From Chrysemys picta bellii (lineage: Eukaryota; Chordata; Testudines; Emydidae), in the NCBI RefSeq assembly GCF_011386835.1, contig NW_027052933.1, positions 30,001-94,000 of the forward strand: a stretch of DNA of 64,000 nucleotides. The letters run 5' to 3'. The position numbers and the translations under genes were made by a program. Below the pieces are notes generated by a model. The model did not search any database. It saw only the letters and a program-made list of their open reading frames with translations, and was not told where the DNA came from. Numbering within the stretch: the first letter of the stretch is position 1; every line of letters begins with the position of its first letter. This document shows positions 34,291-47,198 of the stretch, in pieces.

Positions 34291-35959
34291 AACCACTTGC
34301 CTTGACTTCTTCTCTCTGTTCAGCTTCTGTTACACTCACAGGCTCTAAGGTCAGAAGGGCCCATCATGAGCATCTAGCCCGGGGATTCTCACAACCAAAA
34401 TTTTTGGCGGCCTCAGAGTAAGGCCAGCAGCTGTCACTGGTGGCCGCTCCAACACATTTTCCCAAAATACTTAATGAACTTTAGGAGAAACCAGTAAACA
34501 TGCACAGAGGTAGACGGGAAAACTTTCCTGACTTAAACACCACCCGGGTGGAATCGAATAGCAGAAGGATCTGAGTCCTCACTCCCTTCACCCAGAGCCT
34601 GCCTCACCTTGCGGGCTCCCCTTCCACTCTCCTGTGTGGCAAAGTCCTTATAACCCCGACAAGGCTGGGCCCAGGCTTCCTGAGAGGCTCGCCCCCCAAC
34701 CTGGTTGTGACCACTCAGAACACGGGCTAGAGCATCCCCACTCTGAGTACTTTCTTCGCTATGGACGCTTCCCTGACCTCTTCCCTGGGCATTGTCTATA
34801 GTTCAGAACAAATGCAATTTACAAAACAGCAAGTAATAAAAAATCAGGACACAATCAGAAAGGCGAACGGAAAACTCTTAGCCCCACTCTGCAGGGCTGG
34901 ATTAACTTTTTGTGGGCCCAGTGCCTAACCTATTTGTGGGCCCCCACGGGGCAAGGTGCAGGAGGCGGAATGGTCAGTCTCCAGAGGGAAGGGCAGGCGG
35001 GCAGGGCACAATGAGGCACAGTACAACAGGAGCAGCGCTGTTCTGTGCAGCCCAGCAGAGGACACTGTTTACAAACCAACCCAGCTTCTCCCTCTGCCCC
35101 CGCTTCCCTTCTCCCCTTCTCTTCCCCATCCCATGCCCCTAGCCCACCACTCCATCTCCCCGTTCCTTCCCCCTACCCCTTTCCCCCCTGACCATGCTTC
35201 CCCTTTTGGCAAGAAGAGCCATTCTCCTCCCCAGCTGCTCCTCACTCTTCCTCTGCCTCTTGCACGTCTCCCCTGCTCTCCCCAGGTGTGTCCATCTCTC
35301 ACTGCATGGCTGAGAGCCCCGGTCCTGGAGCAGGCTGACAGCTGGCAGGGATGCTACAGAAACAGTGGCACGAACTCTGTTCTGAATATCAGCAACTCCT
35401 CAGTGTCCAACTCTGCAATTGGCTCTCCGGGTGGAGGGGAGTCGGCTGAGCGCCTGTGTACAGATCTCTCCAGAGCCACTGCAGCTTCAGTCTGCCAGAT
35501 CCCAAAACTTCAGTTTTGTCAAAATCAAAATGTTTTGCAGCAGTATATAGATTTTAGTGACATTTTTAATCATTTCAGTTCCTGTTGCCAACATGGTACC
35601 GCGTCATATTTCATAAAAGGTGACCAGCAAACCAAAATAAACCTCCGGGATCAAAATGAAACAATAGGAGGGGTCTGAACTGAAGCTTTTTTGTTCCCTT
35701 TTGAAATGTTTTTTTTTTAAATTTCAAAATTGCCAATATTCAACCAGCTCCAGTTCGGTAGTGTTCCTATTCTAAAGTTATGGGGAGCGAGAGACACACT
35801 CGTGGGAAACTGAGGCACTGACAGAGGAGCAGGGAATTCACAGTGGAGGCAGGAACTGACTGCCCCTCACCAGAGCCCCAGTCATGTGTTTTACCCACAA
35901 GCCATACAATAGCATTTAACACCCCTGTGGTGGGAAGAACATCTCAACAGCCCAACACT
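34291..35959. other. ZNF-C upstream region and unassigned repeat
   Basis: About 34370-34890 matches the DNA upstream of ZNF-A. At about 34893 a segment starts CAGGGCTGGATTAAC, which resembles a hAT left end. Its right end is not evident. The rest to 35959 carries C/T-rich and AT-rich DNA with no recognised gene. Confidence 0.4.
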
Positions 35960-36938
35960 GTGGCATTTAATTTCAAAAGGGGGAACTATGCAAAAATGAG
36001 GGGGTTAGTTAAACAGAAGTTAAAAAGTACAGTGACTAAAGTGAAATCCCTGCAAGCTGCATGGGCGCTTTTTAAAGACACCATAATAGAGGCCCAACTT
36101 CAATGTATACCCCAAATTAAGAAACACAGTAAAAGAACTAAAAAAGAGCCACTGTGGCTTGACAACCATGTAAAAGAAGCAGTGAGAGATAAAAAGACTT
36201 CCTTTAAAAAGTGGAAGTCAAATCCAAGTGAGGCAAATAGAAAGGAGCATAAATGCTGCCAAATTAAGTGCAAGAATGTAATAAGAAAAGCCAAAGAGGA
36301 GTTTGAAGAACAGCTAGCCAAAAACTCCAAAGGTAATAACAAAATGTTTTTTAAGTACATCAGAAGCAGGAAGCCTGCTAAACAACCAGTGGGGCCCCTT
36401 GATGATCGAGATACAAAAGGAGCGCTTAAAGACAACAAAGTCATTGTGGAGAAAGTAAACGGATTCTTTGCTTCAGTCTTCCCGGCTGAGGAGGTTAGAG
36501 GGAGTCCCAAACCTGATCCGGCTTTTGTAAGTGACAAATCTGAGCAATTGTTACAGATTGAAGTGTCACTAGAGGAGGTTTTGGAATTAATTGATAAACT
36601 TAACATTAACAAGTCACCGGGACCAGATGGAAGTTGCGGAACTATTAACTAAGGTTTGTAACCTGTCCTTTAAATCGGCTTCTGTACCCAATGACTGGAA
36701 GTTAGCTAATGTAACGCCAATATTTAAAAAGGACTCTAGAGGTGATCCCGGCAATTATAGAACGTTAAGTCTAACGTCGGTACTGATGAAATTAGTCAAA
36801 ACAATAGTTAAGAATAAAATTGTCAGACAAATAGAAAAGCTCTGTGGTAGGAATTATTTGGGGGCAGGTCTCTGGGCTGGTCTAGAGGAGGGCAGATGAG
36901 ATTATATCTCTGTGATCCCTTCTGGCCTTGGAATCTAG
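35960..36938 (+). mobile_element. CR1 LINE fragment (ORF2, partial reverse transcriptase)
   Basis: Plus-strand CR1-like ORF2 piece: an endonuclease-RT linker region rich in lysine (KEPLWLDNHVKEAVRDKK), the early reverse-transcriptase motif LNINKSPGPDG, and after an internal loss and frame change DWKLANVTPIFKK and NYRTLSLTSV. The catalytic YxDD box and the rest of RT are missing: the sequence jumps at about 36860 to a short 3' end with CTTCTGGCCTTGGAATCTA. It is 5'-truncated and internally deleted, so dead. Confidence 0.88.
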
Positions 36939-39007
36939 GCATTAGTCTGATTTCTCCGCTTCCTGGGAGGTTGAACACATGGAGTGGGTCTGATCTCCCT
37001 GGGGGAAGCAGGAATTACACTGATGCCCAGCGTGGAGGCAGAGCTGGGGCTGTGGACTAAAAGCGATCACGTGGATTCACATCGCAGCTCGCTCTACCTT
37101 CCCCGGCACCTGTGGAATGGAAGAGGCGCTGAAATCCAGCGCCTTTCAACACTAAGGGGAGTGGGGGGGACCCCAGCCTCTCCACATACAGATGCTGATC
37201 AGAGCGATCACATATGTCAATCAAGTTTCACATCTATGGCGAAGGGGTGATCGCAGTGGTGCAGGGGGACACTGGAAAGGTATTTCTCTGAATCCAATGG
37301 ATGTGAAATCAGCTGTGCACTAACGCTGATGGCTCCCACCCCCGAAGGGCCCCCGCCAATCCATGCTGATACCTGCAGGAGAGAGCAGGGGGGTGAAGAA
37401 GAGCGGGCCGGTACTGCCACTGTGAGAGCCTGGGGGAAGCACAAACAGCACCTGTGGGATGCCAGGGCAGCTCACTGTCTGTCCCTCCCATGTCCCAGGC
37501 CTCCTGCCCAGGCCCTGACTGTGCTGCAGGGATTCTGTGGCTCAGACACGTGCTCTGACGGTGGCCACACGCCGTCAGGCTCTAGGTGACAGGACCTTTT
37601 TTCCCAGTGTCCCCAGAAAGGTACAAATCCAGAGGACAAATAAAAAGCCTCCGAACTTGGTAATCTCTGTAACTGATTGGGGGGGACTGGGAGTGGTAAA
37701 CTCATGATCTTTGAGCACTTATGGCTGCTGACCTAGTTCTGTCCCTGCCCTCCCCCAGGGTTCCACGGGGTGCAGGCCATGGACTGGGACACCCCCGGGG
37801 GGTGGGGAATTCCAGTATGATGAGGATGACTTCATCAGCTTCCATATCCAGCCTCAGGCCCCTTACCCATGTCTGCATCCTGACTCCCCCTTTCCTGGAG
37901 TCATGGCCCTGCTCCCAGCCCCACCTCAAGGGGGTGGGGGGGCACAGACAGGGATAAGGGGGGCACTGCACCCCTACTCTAAAAAGCATTCCACTGGGCC
38001 CAGAGCAATTCTAGCCTCTCCCCCTGTGCTTTGCGGGCCTTAACCAGTCATGGCGGCAGCCGGGATGCTGGGCGGGGGAGAGAGCCGGGATCCTGGGCGG
38101 GGCCTGTGTTGTGAATTCCTTTAACATTTAACCAATACAATGTTAATAGTTGAAACAGTTACTTCTTTAAAATGTTATTCACATCCCTAGTCTGGACACC
38201 TGCCTTGTAGCTTCTGAGCCCTTAGGCAGAAACCTCCACCTACCCCCAAAGCGTCAGTGATATTTGCAGTAAAAGAATTCCCCTCTGTCTGGGTGGGGCA
38301 ACCACTCCCCTTCTCCTTCCCCGTGGGTTGGGGGAGCTGTCCTTGTATCTCTCCCTCTCCTTCTCCCCGACCCCTACCATCTTTCCCTCCCTCCCCCAGC
38401 CAGTCTCCATTGGCTCTCACAGTCTACCCCCAACCTCCCCCGACATTCCTGCTTTCCCTCACAGTGACCCGTCCCCCCCCCCCCCCCACACACACACACA
38501 GTTTCCTTCTATTGCAGCCCTGTTCCCATCTGGCCCATAAGTCTTCTCTATTCCCCTGCATTGCCGCATCCCCTCTTTAGCACCCTGCCCTGCCCACTGC
38601 ATCCCCCTCCTGCCCCCGACCCATCCCTCATCCTCCCTCAATCCCCCCTCTACACCCCCTCCCCCTCTTAACCCTCTTTCAGCTCCCCCAAGGTGTGGCT
38701 GTCCCAGCCCCCAGCACATCATGGGTTGGCTTCCTCCCTCCTCTGCACACAGTGGTAGCTGGCGGGTGTCGAATAGGAAACTGTTCCCTGTAGGAATGTG
38801 CTACCTGTACCAGTTGCTGATCTGTAAGGGGTTTGTAAGAAACTGCTATTGGGAAAAAACTTCTCTCTGATGGAGCAAATGACTACAGATAGCAGTTTGT
38901 CCCCTGCCCTCTTTTCTTGTCCCCTGCACTCATGGCAGGACTAAGTATTATCTAGACCATTCCTGGCAGGTGTTTGTCAGCTGCATGACTCCTGAACCAG
39001 GCGAAGG
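36939..39007. other. Gene-free block, partly paralogous to 6.85-8.24 kb
   Basis: From about 37500 to 38990 it matches the far-upstream DNA of ZNF-A. A C-run plus AC simple repeat lies at about 38466-38500. No exon or RNA gene recognised. Confidence 0.5.
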
Positions 39008-39308
39008 CAGCGGTGGCTCCAGGCACCAGTGCACCAAGCGTGTGCCTGGGGCGGCAAACCGCGGGGGGCAGCCTGCCGGCCCCTGCGAGGATGGCAGTCA
39101 GGCTGCCTTCGGCAGCTTGCCTGCGGGAGGTTTGCCAGTCCCACGGATTTGGAGGCAATTCGGCGGCAGGTACACTGAAGCCGCGGGACTTGGGATCTCC
39201 CGCAGGCATGCCGCCGAATCCGCGGGACTGGGGACCTCCCCCAGGCAAGCTGCTGAAGGCAGCCTGCCTGCCATGCTTGGGGCGGCAAAAAAGCTAGAGC
39301 CACCTCTG
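39008..39308. mobile_element. hAT-like MITE with internal palindromes
   Basis: Ends CAGCGGTGGCTCCAGG and CTAGAGCCACCTCTG are imperfect inverted repeats of each other. The interior is palindromic and GC-rich (CCGCGGGACT in two places, CAGCTTGCCTG and its complement). No 8-bp target duplication is visible, so the borders are less certain. Confidence 0.6.
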
Positions 39309-40937
39309 GCCCCACCCCCTCCATGGTCCCACCCTACTTCTCCTCTTCCCAACAAGGCCCTGACCCCTGACCAGGCTGGGAACAATGGCCCCTGTGGAGA
39401 GCCCCTGATGCTCCACCTGGCCTGGGCTGAGGTCTAGGGGCCTTGAGATCAGCCCCCGGTACATATTCTTGCTCCCCAGAGTGCACCGCCCAGGGCAGAT
39501 GGAGAACAGGCTCTAGCTTCTGGCCAGAGGGCAGGGCCTTGTGGGAAGAGGAGCAGGTGTGGAGCCATTGAGAGGGGCCAGGACTGGGAAGAGGCTGGTG
39601 CCACAGGCAGGGGCTGTGCTACACAGGGGGGAGCTGATCAGCTGCACCGTCACAAAGCACTGCCATTGCCTTCAATGCTCCACGCCTGCCCGAGGCTTGC
39701 AGTGTGTGTGTGGGGGGGGCAACATGGCCCCCTTCCCTCAAACTATGCCCAAGTTAAAAAGTAGAGGGGGCTGGACATCCCACTTTTAAAATTGGGGGGA
39801 GCCATTGGCCCCTAGTCCCCCATGTTCCAGTGTGGATCTCCTCGCTGTTTGATGTGTGTGTTTTTAGGGCTGTGTGTGTCATGGTCGCTGTCAGTTTGTT
39901 GGTAACTTTAGCTGCAATCTCATGAAGATGTTTTCTCTGGAATTGTCTCATAATTTAAAAACTATCTAAGCTGCAAACTCACCCTGTCAGTGTACTCTTA
40001 GGGATCCTCCTCTTTTTGTCTCTAGTGCAGACGGCAGAGTGTCTGGAGAGGGAAAGGAGAAAAGAGGTGAGATTTCAGGCTTTTATATTTATAACAGCGT
40101 CCCCACTCTGATCTCCTAGAATTGTGTTTTAATTATGATAGAGAAACACACCGAGACACACTCCAGTATTTAATATAAAAAGGTCTGAAACCGTCTCTTT
40201 CCTCTCTCATTCAGGCATCTCCCAGCAATGAGTTAGGCAAAAAGATTCTTTTCCCCCAAGAATCAGGCAAGCACAGACAATACTGAAGGGGGTTTATTTA
40301 TGGTACCGGGAAGACTGACAAGCAGCTTCAAAGATATGGTGCTATAGTGGCCAGTTATATACATTCTCTTATCAATTCATTTGCATTTATCTGTGCATAC
40401 AGAGACTGACATTGTTACAAGTCAAAAGAGAACCTTGAACAAAGATAAAAATAAGAACAATACGTACATATAGAGGCCATCCTAATTGCATCAAACAGCT
40501 ATGACTACCTTACTGGGGAAGGAGGCGGGGTGTGGGGGGGTAGAGATTAGTACTTACAGATATCCAGTGGGCTGTGAACGGAGGGTTTATTCTGTTCTAA
40601 GAACTAAGTTACTGGGTGGGCATTAACCATATAAGCTTATCAATTGCCAGTGCCGTTTGTGCTACTGAAATATTCCTGCTTGCTTGTCTCGTCCTGATCC
40701 TGTTTTCCTCACTGAACTGTCGCTTTCCATGGGCACAAGCTTTGTTCCTTCTTACCGATAAGCTGAACTAAGTTATCATGTATTGACAGAAACTATGTCC
40801 TTGCTTCTCAGCAGTTTCTGTCTTTTCTGCTGCCTGAATTTTAACTCCTTCCTGGCAAATGGAACCAAAATCCTTGCAGCCTCACAACCAACCCAGGACA
40901 GACAATGTATAAGTGAGATTTATTTTTCCCTCCCATC
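39309..40937. other. Gene-free DNA
   Basis: No coding exon or clear element end found. GT/G simple repeat near 39703-39720. The AT-rich middle (40080-40500) might be old LTR or transposon DNA but I cannot assign it. Confidence 0.35.
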
Positions 40938-42300
40938 CAGGGCCGGCTCTAGGCACCAACAAAACAAGCAGGTGCTTTGGGCAGCATATTTGCAAGGGGC
41001 GGCATTCGCGCCATCCTTTTTTTTTTTTTAACTCACTTCCTCCCTTCTCACAACCCTGCAGAAGCGGAGCCATTGAGCAGCTGGGGATCCAGCATGGGAG
41101 CTGAAAACCTGCAGGCCCCTCGGAGCTGTAGTTCCTTGCCTAGCTCCCTGCCTATAGAGCCAGCCCTAGAGCAGGGAAAGAACTACATTTCCCAGCAAAC
41201 CCTTGGCAGCTATCAACAGGAAAGGGAAGGAGTATGGTAGCTGAAACCTCATGCTGCAGCTTGTTGTGAAGGGAGAGCTCACTGCTAGAGCGGGGTGGCC
41301 TGGGAAGTATGCCCAAGGAGTAGAAGGCTTTGGCCCAGATATCCCCTTCAGAAGATATCCCCAGACTGGATTAGGGATCCTGGTGTGACCTCACCTTGCA
41401 GCCCCCAAAGAAGGAATTGGGGGGGACTAAATGGACAGTGCCCCTGTCTATCTGAAGCCTAGTAAGGGAGGTACGTGGATCCCACTAGAATTTAAAATGA
41501 AAAGTAAGGGAGGGGAGGCTCTGCTAGAGGACCTGGTCAGCTTTAGATACAGTATCAGGCACTCAGGAGGATTTCCACTTCTGAGCCATGGAAGCAGAAA
41601 CTGACTTTTCCTTTCCAGATATAGCTAATATTCAGAAAGGGAATCTAGCACCTGCCTTCCAGATTTGAACACCTCAACATTCAGGAGTGCTCAAGCTCAA
41701 TTTGGGCAGCTGTTACTTCATTTCTCCCAAATCTAATATACTGATCCACTGTAATTTACTGAAGAAAAAGTAGGATAAAATTGAGCAAGAAATGATTCCC
41801 AGTGGTTATTAGGACTGGAATTGCTATTTTCAACAGCCATTGCCTTTTTTTTTTAGTTTAATTTGTTTGAAAGGAAGACAGTGATATCGCATTGGCAAAT
41901 TCCCCATAGAAACAAATAGTGGAACAAAAGAATAATAAAGGCACCTCAACTTTTCCTCATTTATGTAGGACAGTCTTATAATATGCATCCAGATATCCTC
42001 CAATCACACAAGCTGAAAATTGTTCCACTTTACTGCAGTTCTGTAACCATATGGGAACCAATCCTGTCTGTGTTCTGTGCACATCCAAAATTCCTGCTGA
42101 ATGACCCGTCCTGGGAGCTAGTTACCAGTGACCCAGGGCTGAGGTGGCAGGAGGGTGCAAGTTGGGGGAGAGCCCAGGGATGGGGCAGCAGCGGGGTGGG
42201 GGGAAAGGGGCAGCCCAGGGATGGGGCAGCAGGTGGGCACGGGGAGGGGAGCCAAAAATTTTTTTTGCTTGGAGCAGGAAAAAACCTAGAGCCAGCCCTG
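40938..42300. mobile_element. Possible 1.36-kb hAT-like element at the duplication border
   Basis: Ends CAGGGCCGGCTCTAGG and CCTAGAGCCAGCCCTG are inverted repeats matching at 15 of 16 positions, the same family as the nested MITE at 18020. The flanking 8 bases differ (CTCCCATC and GGCAAAGG), so this may be two elements joined by recombination. The right end sits where homology to the psi-B1 module starts. Confidence 0.5.
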
Positions 42301-43259
42301 GGCAAAGGGAGGCTAAGCAATGGTGGTTGAAGCATGAAGGGATTTTGTTAGTCTCTAAGGTGCCACAAGTACTCCTGTTCTTCTTTTAGCACATCTGGCA
42401 TGTAAATATCTTGTACCTCAAACTGAAACAGTGTCATAAAATTGCCTCTTCTCACTTGCAGCATTATCGCCTGCAAATGGAAACAAACTTGTTTGTCTAA
42501 GCGATTGGCAGAAAAAGAAGTAGCACTGAGTGGACTTATAGGCTCTAAAGTTTGTAATTGCTTTATTTTGAGTGCACTTCTATAACAAAAATAATCTACA
42601 TTTCTAAGTTACACTTTCATGATAGGGAGATTGCACTACAGTATTTGTATGAGGTGAATTGAAATATACTATTTTTGCTTTTCATGTTTACAGTACAAAT
42701 GTTTGTAATAAAAATAATATAAAGTAAGCACTGTACACTTTCTATTTTTTGTTGTGATAGAAATCAATAGAAATTAAAATGTAGGAAAACATCCAAAAAC
42801 ATTTAACAAATTTCAATTGGTATTCTATTAATTTTTCTACTCACAATTATTTTTGAGTTAATCATGATTAATCAACCACACTATTATTTCTTCCATTTTC
42901 TTAACAATACAAGTTTACATTTCAAAGTTCTAGTCTCTATTACTTGGAATAGCCCCAAATACCATTTAAACACTTTTCTAACATGTCTCTAAAGGCTGAA
43001 TCTGGGTCAAATATCCTGCAAGGTTCTTAACTCTTTCAGGACAGGTTGCAGGGCTGAAGAATGAAATCACCCTTTTAATAAATTATACCTACCAATATGG
43101 CTCGGTATACTTGCAATGAAATTACTGTAATGAAACCACCTTTTTTAATTAATGAAATTGTCTTTTTATAAATGAAACGGTGTTAACCACCTTTGGACAA
43201 ATTATGAGTTAGTAGCTTTCTCTGTGTTCAAATTAAATGTGCCATGTTGCCTTCTCCCT
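42301..43259. other. Left end of psi-B2 module, gene-free
   Basis: Matches about 8893-9795. A short insert with GTTAGTCTCTAAGGTGCC at about 42345-42390 is absent from the other copy and looks like the tail of an interspersed repeat. No gene. Confidence 0.5.
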
Positions 43260-44868
43260 CAAACAAGACTCCAGTGAATTCTCCAGTGTTTAATGAGGGG
43301 GATCTCAGTGTGCAACTTTTGCCACAGTCCAAGTACTTATGGAGTCTTGCTCTTGGGTGGATTTTCTCATTTAAAACAAGGACTGATCGGTTTATGAAAT
43401 GTTTCCCACTGTCTAAGCACTTTTGGGGTCTCTCTCCTCTGTGGATTGCTGGCTGTTTAACAATGTTTGACCTCCGTATAAAACTCTTTCCACAGGCTAA
43501 GCAGTTATGGGGTCTCTCCCCTGGGTGGATTCACTGATGTAAAACAAGGGCTGGCATCTATTTGAAATGTGTTTCCACAGTCTAAGCACTATGTGTCTTT
43601 TGCCTGATGTTTAGAAGGGCTGATCTGTTTCTGAAACCTTTCCCAGAGTCCAAGCACTTATGGTCTTCCTCCTGTATGGATTGCTTGATGTTTAACAAGG
43701 GTTGACCTCTGTATAAAACTTCTGCCACAGTTTGAGCACTGATGGGGTCTCTCTCCTGTGTGGATTCTCCAATGTACAGCAAGGCCTGACCTCTGTATGA
43801 AACTTTTTCCACAGTCTAAACACTGATGGGGTCTCTTTCCAGTGTGGATTGCTTGATGTTCAACAAGATTTGACCTCCGTATGAAACTTTTCCCACAGTC
43901 TAAGCACTTATGAGGTCTCTCTCCAGTGTGGCCTGTCTGATGACTAAGTAGGATTTGACCTCTGTATGAAACTTTTCCCACAGTCTAAGAACTTGTGGGG
44001 TCACTCTCCTGTGTGGATTCTCTGATGTGAAACAAGGGCTTACCTCAGTAGGAAACTTTTCCCACAAATTAAGCACTTATGGGATCTTTCTCCCGTGTGG
44101 ATTGCCTGATGTCTAACAAGGTCTGACTTGCATATGAAACTTTTACCACTGTCTGAGCAATAATGGGGTCTCTCTCCTGTATGGATCCTCTGATGTGTTA
44201 TAAGATTTGATTTGTTTGTGAAACTTTTAACACAGTACAAACACTTATGGGAACTCTCTCCTATGTGGATTGCCTGATGGTTAGCACGGCCTGAATTCCA
44301 CATAAAACTTTTCCCACAATCTAAGCACTTATGGGGGTCTCTCTCCTGTGTGGATAGCCTAATATCTGACAACATCTGACTTCCATATAAAACTTTTTCC
44401 ACAGTCTAAGCATTTATGGAGTCTCTCTCCTATGTGGCTTATCAGTGCTACCTTCCAATTCAAGTAGTTCCTTCCCTCAAGGCATTGATAGGGTTTCTGT
44501 CTTGTGTGGCTTCTCCCATGGTTATTAAGATCTGAGCAGTTATTGAAGTTTTCCCCATGGTCCAAGCACTGAAGTGATTTGTCTCCAGTATGAATTGTCT
44601 GAGGCATAACAAGCTGTGGTTTCAGAATGAATCCTTTCCCATAACCAAGGCATTCATAGCGGTTGTCTTCCTTGGAGGTTGTCTGCTGGGCTGTGGGATC
44701 CCTGTATCCTTCCCCACATATACTAGCTTCATCAATTTGCTCCCTTGAGTGGTTTCCCAGAAGCCTCTCTGACCTGTTCCAATTTCTCCACTCTTCTCCC
44801 TGTTCCAAGCACTGGGAAAAATTCCCTTCAGCTCTTCCCACAAAGGTCCCCTCTGGTTCCACTTCCAC
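43260..44868 (-). pseudogene. psi-ZNF-B2 finger exon, broken
   Basis: Degenerate C2H2 exon, longer than in psi-B1. From the 5' side: linker EPEGTFVGRAEGNFSQ, several decayed fingers (CLDHGENFNNCSDLNNH), a good one (FIWKSDVVR), then a TAG in place of a glutamine at about 44360. An extra base in the next linker (ERDPHKC) shifts the frame. Fingers FMWNSGRANH, FTNKSNLITH (first cysteine pair damaged: CLYCVKSF is kept, CSDSGKSF has lost one) and FICKSDLVRH follow, and more stops occur near 44040. About ten further decayed fingers reach 43260. The first bases of the exon lie on the far side of a transposon at 46118-46127. Confidence 0.85.
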
Positions 44869-46117
44869 TAGGGTTACCATCCGTCCGTATTTCCCCGGAC
44901 ATGTCCGGCTTTTGCGTCTCTAAATAGCCGTCTGGGAGGAATTGGTAACAAGGTTAAAATGTCCGGGGAGGTTTTCTCCCTCGCCTCCCTCCCTCCCTTC
45001 CATGCAGAGTGTGGCTGCTGATTGGGCGGCTAGGCCGATTGACCCACTCCCATTGGCCTCCAGCAGCCAGAGCCCTCCCTCACTCTGTAGTCCTTTGTAA
45101 CACAAACCCGCAGTGTGTTTTGCAAACACGTGGAGCCAGAATGGTAAGAGGAGTCGGGGGGGCACTCAGGGAGCAGGGGGGTGTTGGATGGGTCCCCAGC
45201 CTCCACCTGCCATCCCCCCTCTGCGCATCCCCCCCTCCGTGGGTCCCCCATCCCTGTCTGCCTCTCCCTTGTCTGCGTGTACTGCCAGAGACAGCAGCAA
45301 CTGCTGTCTGCTGCCCCCGGGTCCTAGTGCCCCCATCCACTAATGGGAAGACAGGCTGCCCTTACCCTGCCCTTCCACCCTAGCCCTGAGCCTCTCCAAC
45401 ACCCCAACCCCCCCAGCCCCAGCCCTCATCCCCACACACCCTAATCCTCTGCTCCAGCCCTGAGCCCCCTCCTGCATCATGAACCCCTCATCCCCAGACC
45501 CACAGCCCTCACCCCTGCATCCCCTCCTATCCCCAAACTCCCTCCCAATCCCCCTCCCCTTCCCACACACCCCCTCCTGCCCTCAAACTTCCTCCCAAAG
45601 CCTGCCTTCCTCCCTTTGCACCGCCTCTCACCCCCAAACTCCATCCCAGAGCCTGCACCCCTCACCCCCTCCTGCATACCCACCCCCTGCCCCAGCCCGG
45701 AGCCTGCACCCAGCACCCAAACTCTATCCCAGAACCTGCACCCCTCCTGCACCCTAATCCCCAGCCCAGGACCTGCACCCCAGACCTCCTCCCCCCACCC
45801 AACCCCCCTCCCAGAGCCTTAGGCAGGTGGGGTGGGGGGTTCTGGGCACCACCAAAATTTCTACAACCCTGCCACCCATGCAAGTGAATAAGAGTCAGGG
45901 CAGTCAGGGGACAGGTAGGGTCCTGGGGGGTCAGTTAGGGTAGGGGGTTCTCAGCAGGGGGCAGTCAGGGGACAAGAAGCAGGGGGGGTTGGGGTTCTGA
46001 GGGGAGCAGTCAGGGGGTGGGAAGTGGGAGGGAGTGGATGGGGCAGGGTGGGGCTAGGGCGGGGCTCCCCCCCCCCCCAGTGTCCTCTTTTTTGTTTGTG
46101 GAAATATGGTAACCCTA
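44869..46117. mobile_element. 1,249-bp hAT-like element inserted in psi-B2 finger exon
   Basis: Perfect 12-bp terminal inverted repeats (TAGGGTTACCAT) and perfect 8-bp target duplications ACTTCCAC (44861-44868 and 46118-46125). The empty site is present in psi-B1 (near 11650). The interior has a long C/T-rich degenerate tandem stretch (45360-45810) and no transposase, so it is nonautonomous. It sits less than 10 bp inside the exon, after the splice acceptor. It is absent from psi-B1 and therefore probably inserted after the duplication. Confidence 0.93.
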
Positions 46118-46461
46118 ACTTCCACTGCTGGGAGAGAAATAATCCAGTCAGGAGTCATTGTGCCTGGGAGAAAGAAAGAAAGAGGAATAGCACAGAGGGA
46201 AAACCCAACATACTAAAGGTGCAAAGACAGCGCAATTGGATTCTGCCTCCACATCCCGCCCAAAAATTCACAGAGAAGAAACTTGGGAAGGAAACTCCTG
46301 CAGGTAACAGGACAGGTGGAAAGCGATGTCAGTCATATCTGCTGACTACAGCCCTGCCCTGGGTGAGATGAGGAAGAACTGAGGGCACTTACTTATACCA
46401 CATTTTTGGGATTCTCCATTTTTTCCTTCATTCACCAGATGGTTTGTGTGTCAGTCCTCAC

Positions 46462-46575
46462 CTGTGCAGGCGCATTTCAGGATCTCTGTTTCCTCACAGG
46501 CCTAACGATCGGGCACCCACGGCTCTTCCCCTCATTCCAGGCGGGAGATCAGTTCAGGTTTGGGAAGGGGGAATC
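46462..46575 (-). pseudogene. psi-ZNF-B2 KRAB-B-like exon with nonsense codons
   Basis: 114-bp exon with intact splice sites but TGA at 46532-46534 and a TAG where the intact genes read CAG after PDL. Both stops are shared with psi-B1 (12000-12113). Confidence 0.85.
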
Positions 46576-46784
46576 CTGTGCAGGGAGTGAAATCAGACCA
46601 CATCAGAGTGTGTGGAGGATTGAGAGAGTGTCTGTCAGAAAGTACATTCCATGGGTTGAACCTGTCTCTGTGCTGTGCTGGGGAATGTGGAATCCAAGAG
46701 GATGGGAACATAGTCACTGAGCCCCCTTGGGGGAAGCAGACGTCTGGGGAGGTGGGGGGAATTGTGGTGCCCTCACTAGGAGTT

Positions 46785-47198
46785 CAGGGCCGGCTTTAGG
46801 CCAATTCCACCAATTCCCCCGAATCGGGCCCCGCGCCTAAGAGGGCCCCACGCCCAGTGGCAGGGCCGCCGGGAGGGAGGGGAGAAAGAAGTGGCCAAGA
46901 ATCCCTTCCCTGGCTAGAGGCTCCTTTTTAATTTTTACTCACCTGGTGGCGCTCCGGGTCTTCGACGGCACTTCGGCAGCGGGTCCTTCACTTGCTCCGG
47001 GTCTTCGGCAGCACTTCGGCAGCAGTGCCGCCGAAGACCCGGAGCGAATGAAGGACCCACCGCCGAAGACTAGGAGCGCCGCCCGGTGAGTACAAGCCCC
47101 ACGTGTTTTTTTATGTGGTTTTTTTTTTTTAGTCATCCCTGCCGGGGCCCCGTCGAAACTGTTCGAATCGGGCCCCGCACTTCCTAAAGCCGGCCCTG
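46785..47198. mobile_element. 414-bp hAT-like MITE in psi-B2 intron
   Basis: Perfect 16-bp terminal inverted repeats (CAGGGCCGGCTTTAGG) and perfect 8-bp target duplications TAGGAGTT (46777-46784 and 47199-47206). psi-B1 has the empty site at about 12318-12326. The interior has an inverted repeat built on CCGAAGACCCGGAGCG around 46960-47060. It inserted after the duplication. Confidence 0.93.

Noticed and set aside
40938..42300. A single young hAT element of 1.36 kb
   Set aside because: Terminal repeats match at 15 of 16 bases but the 8-bp flanks differ, so a clean single insertion is not supported. Kept only as a possible composite.
45360..45820. Long open frames on both strands in the C/T-rich stretch
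   Set aside because: Low-complexity degenerate repeats give few stops in any frame. This is the interior of a nonautonomous hAT-like element.
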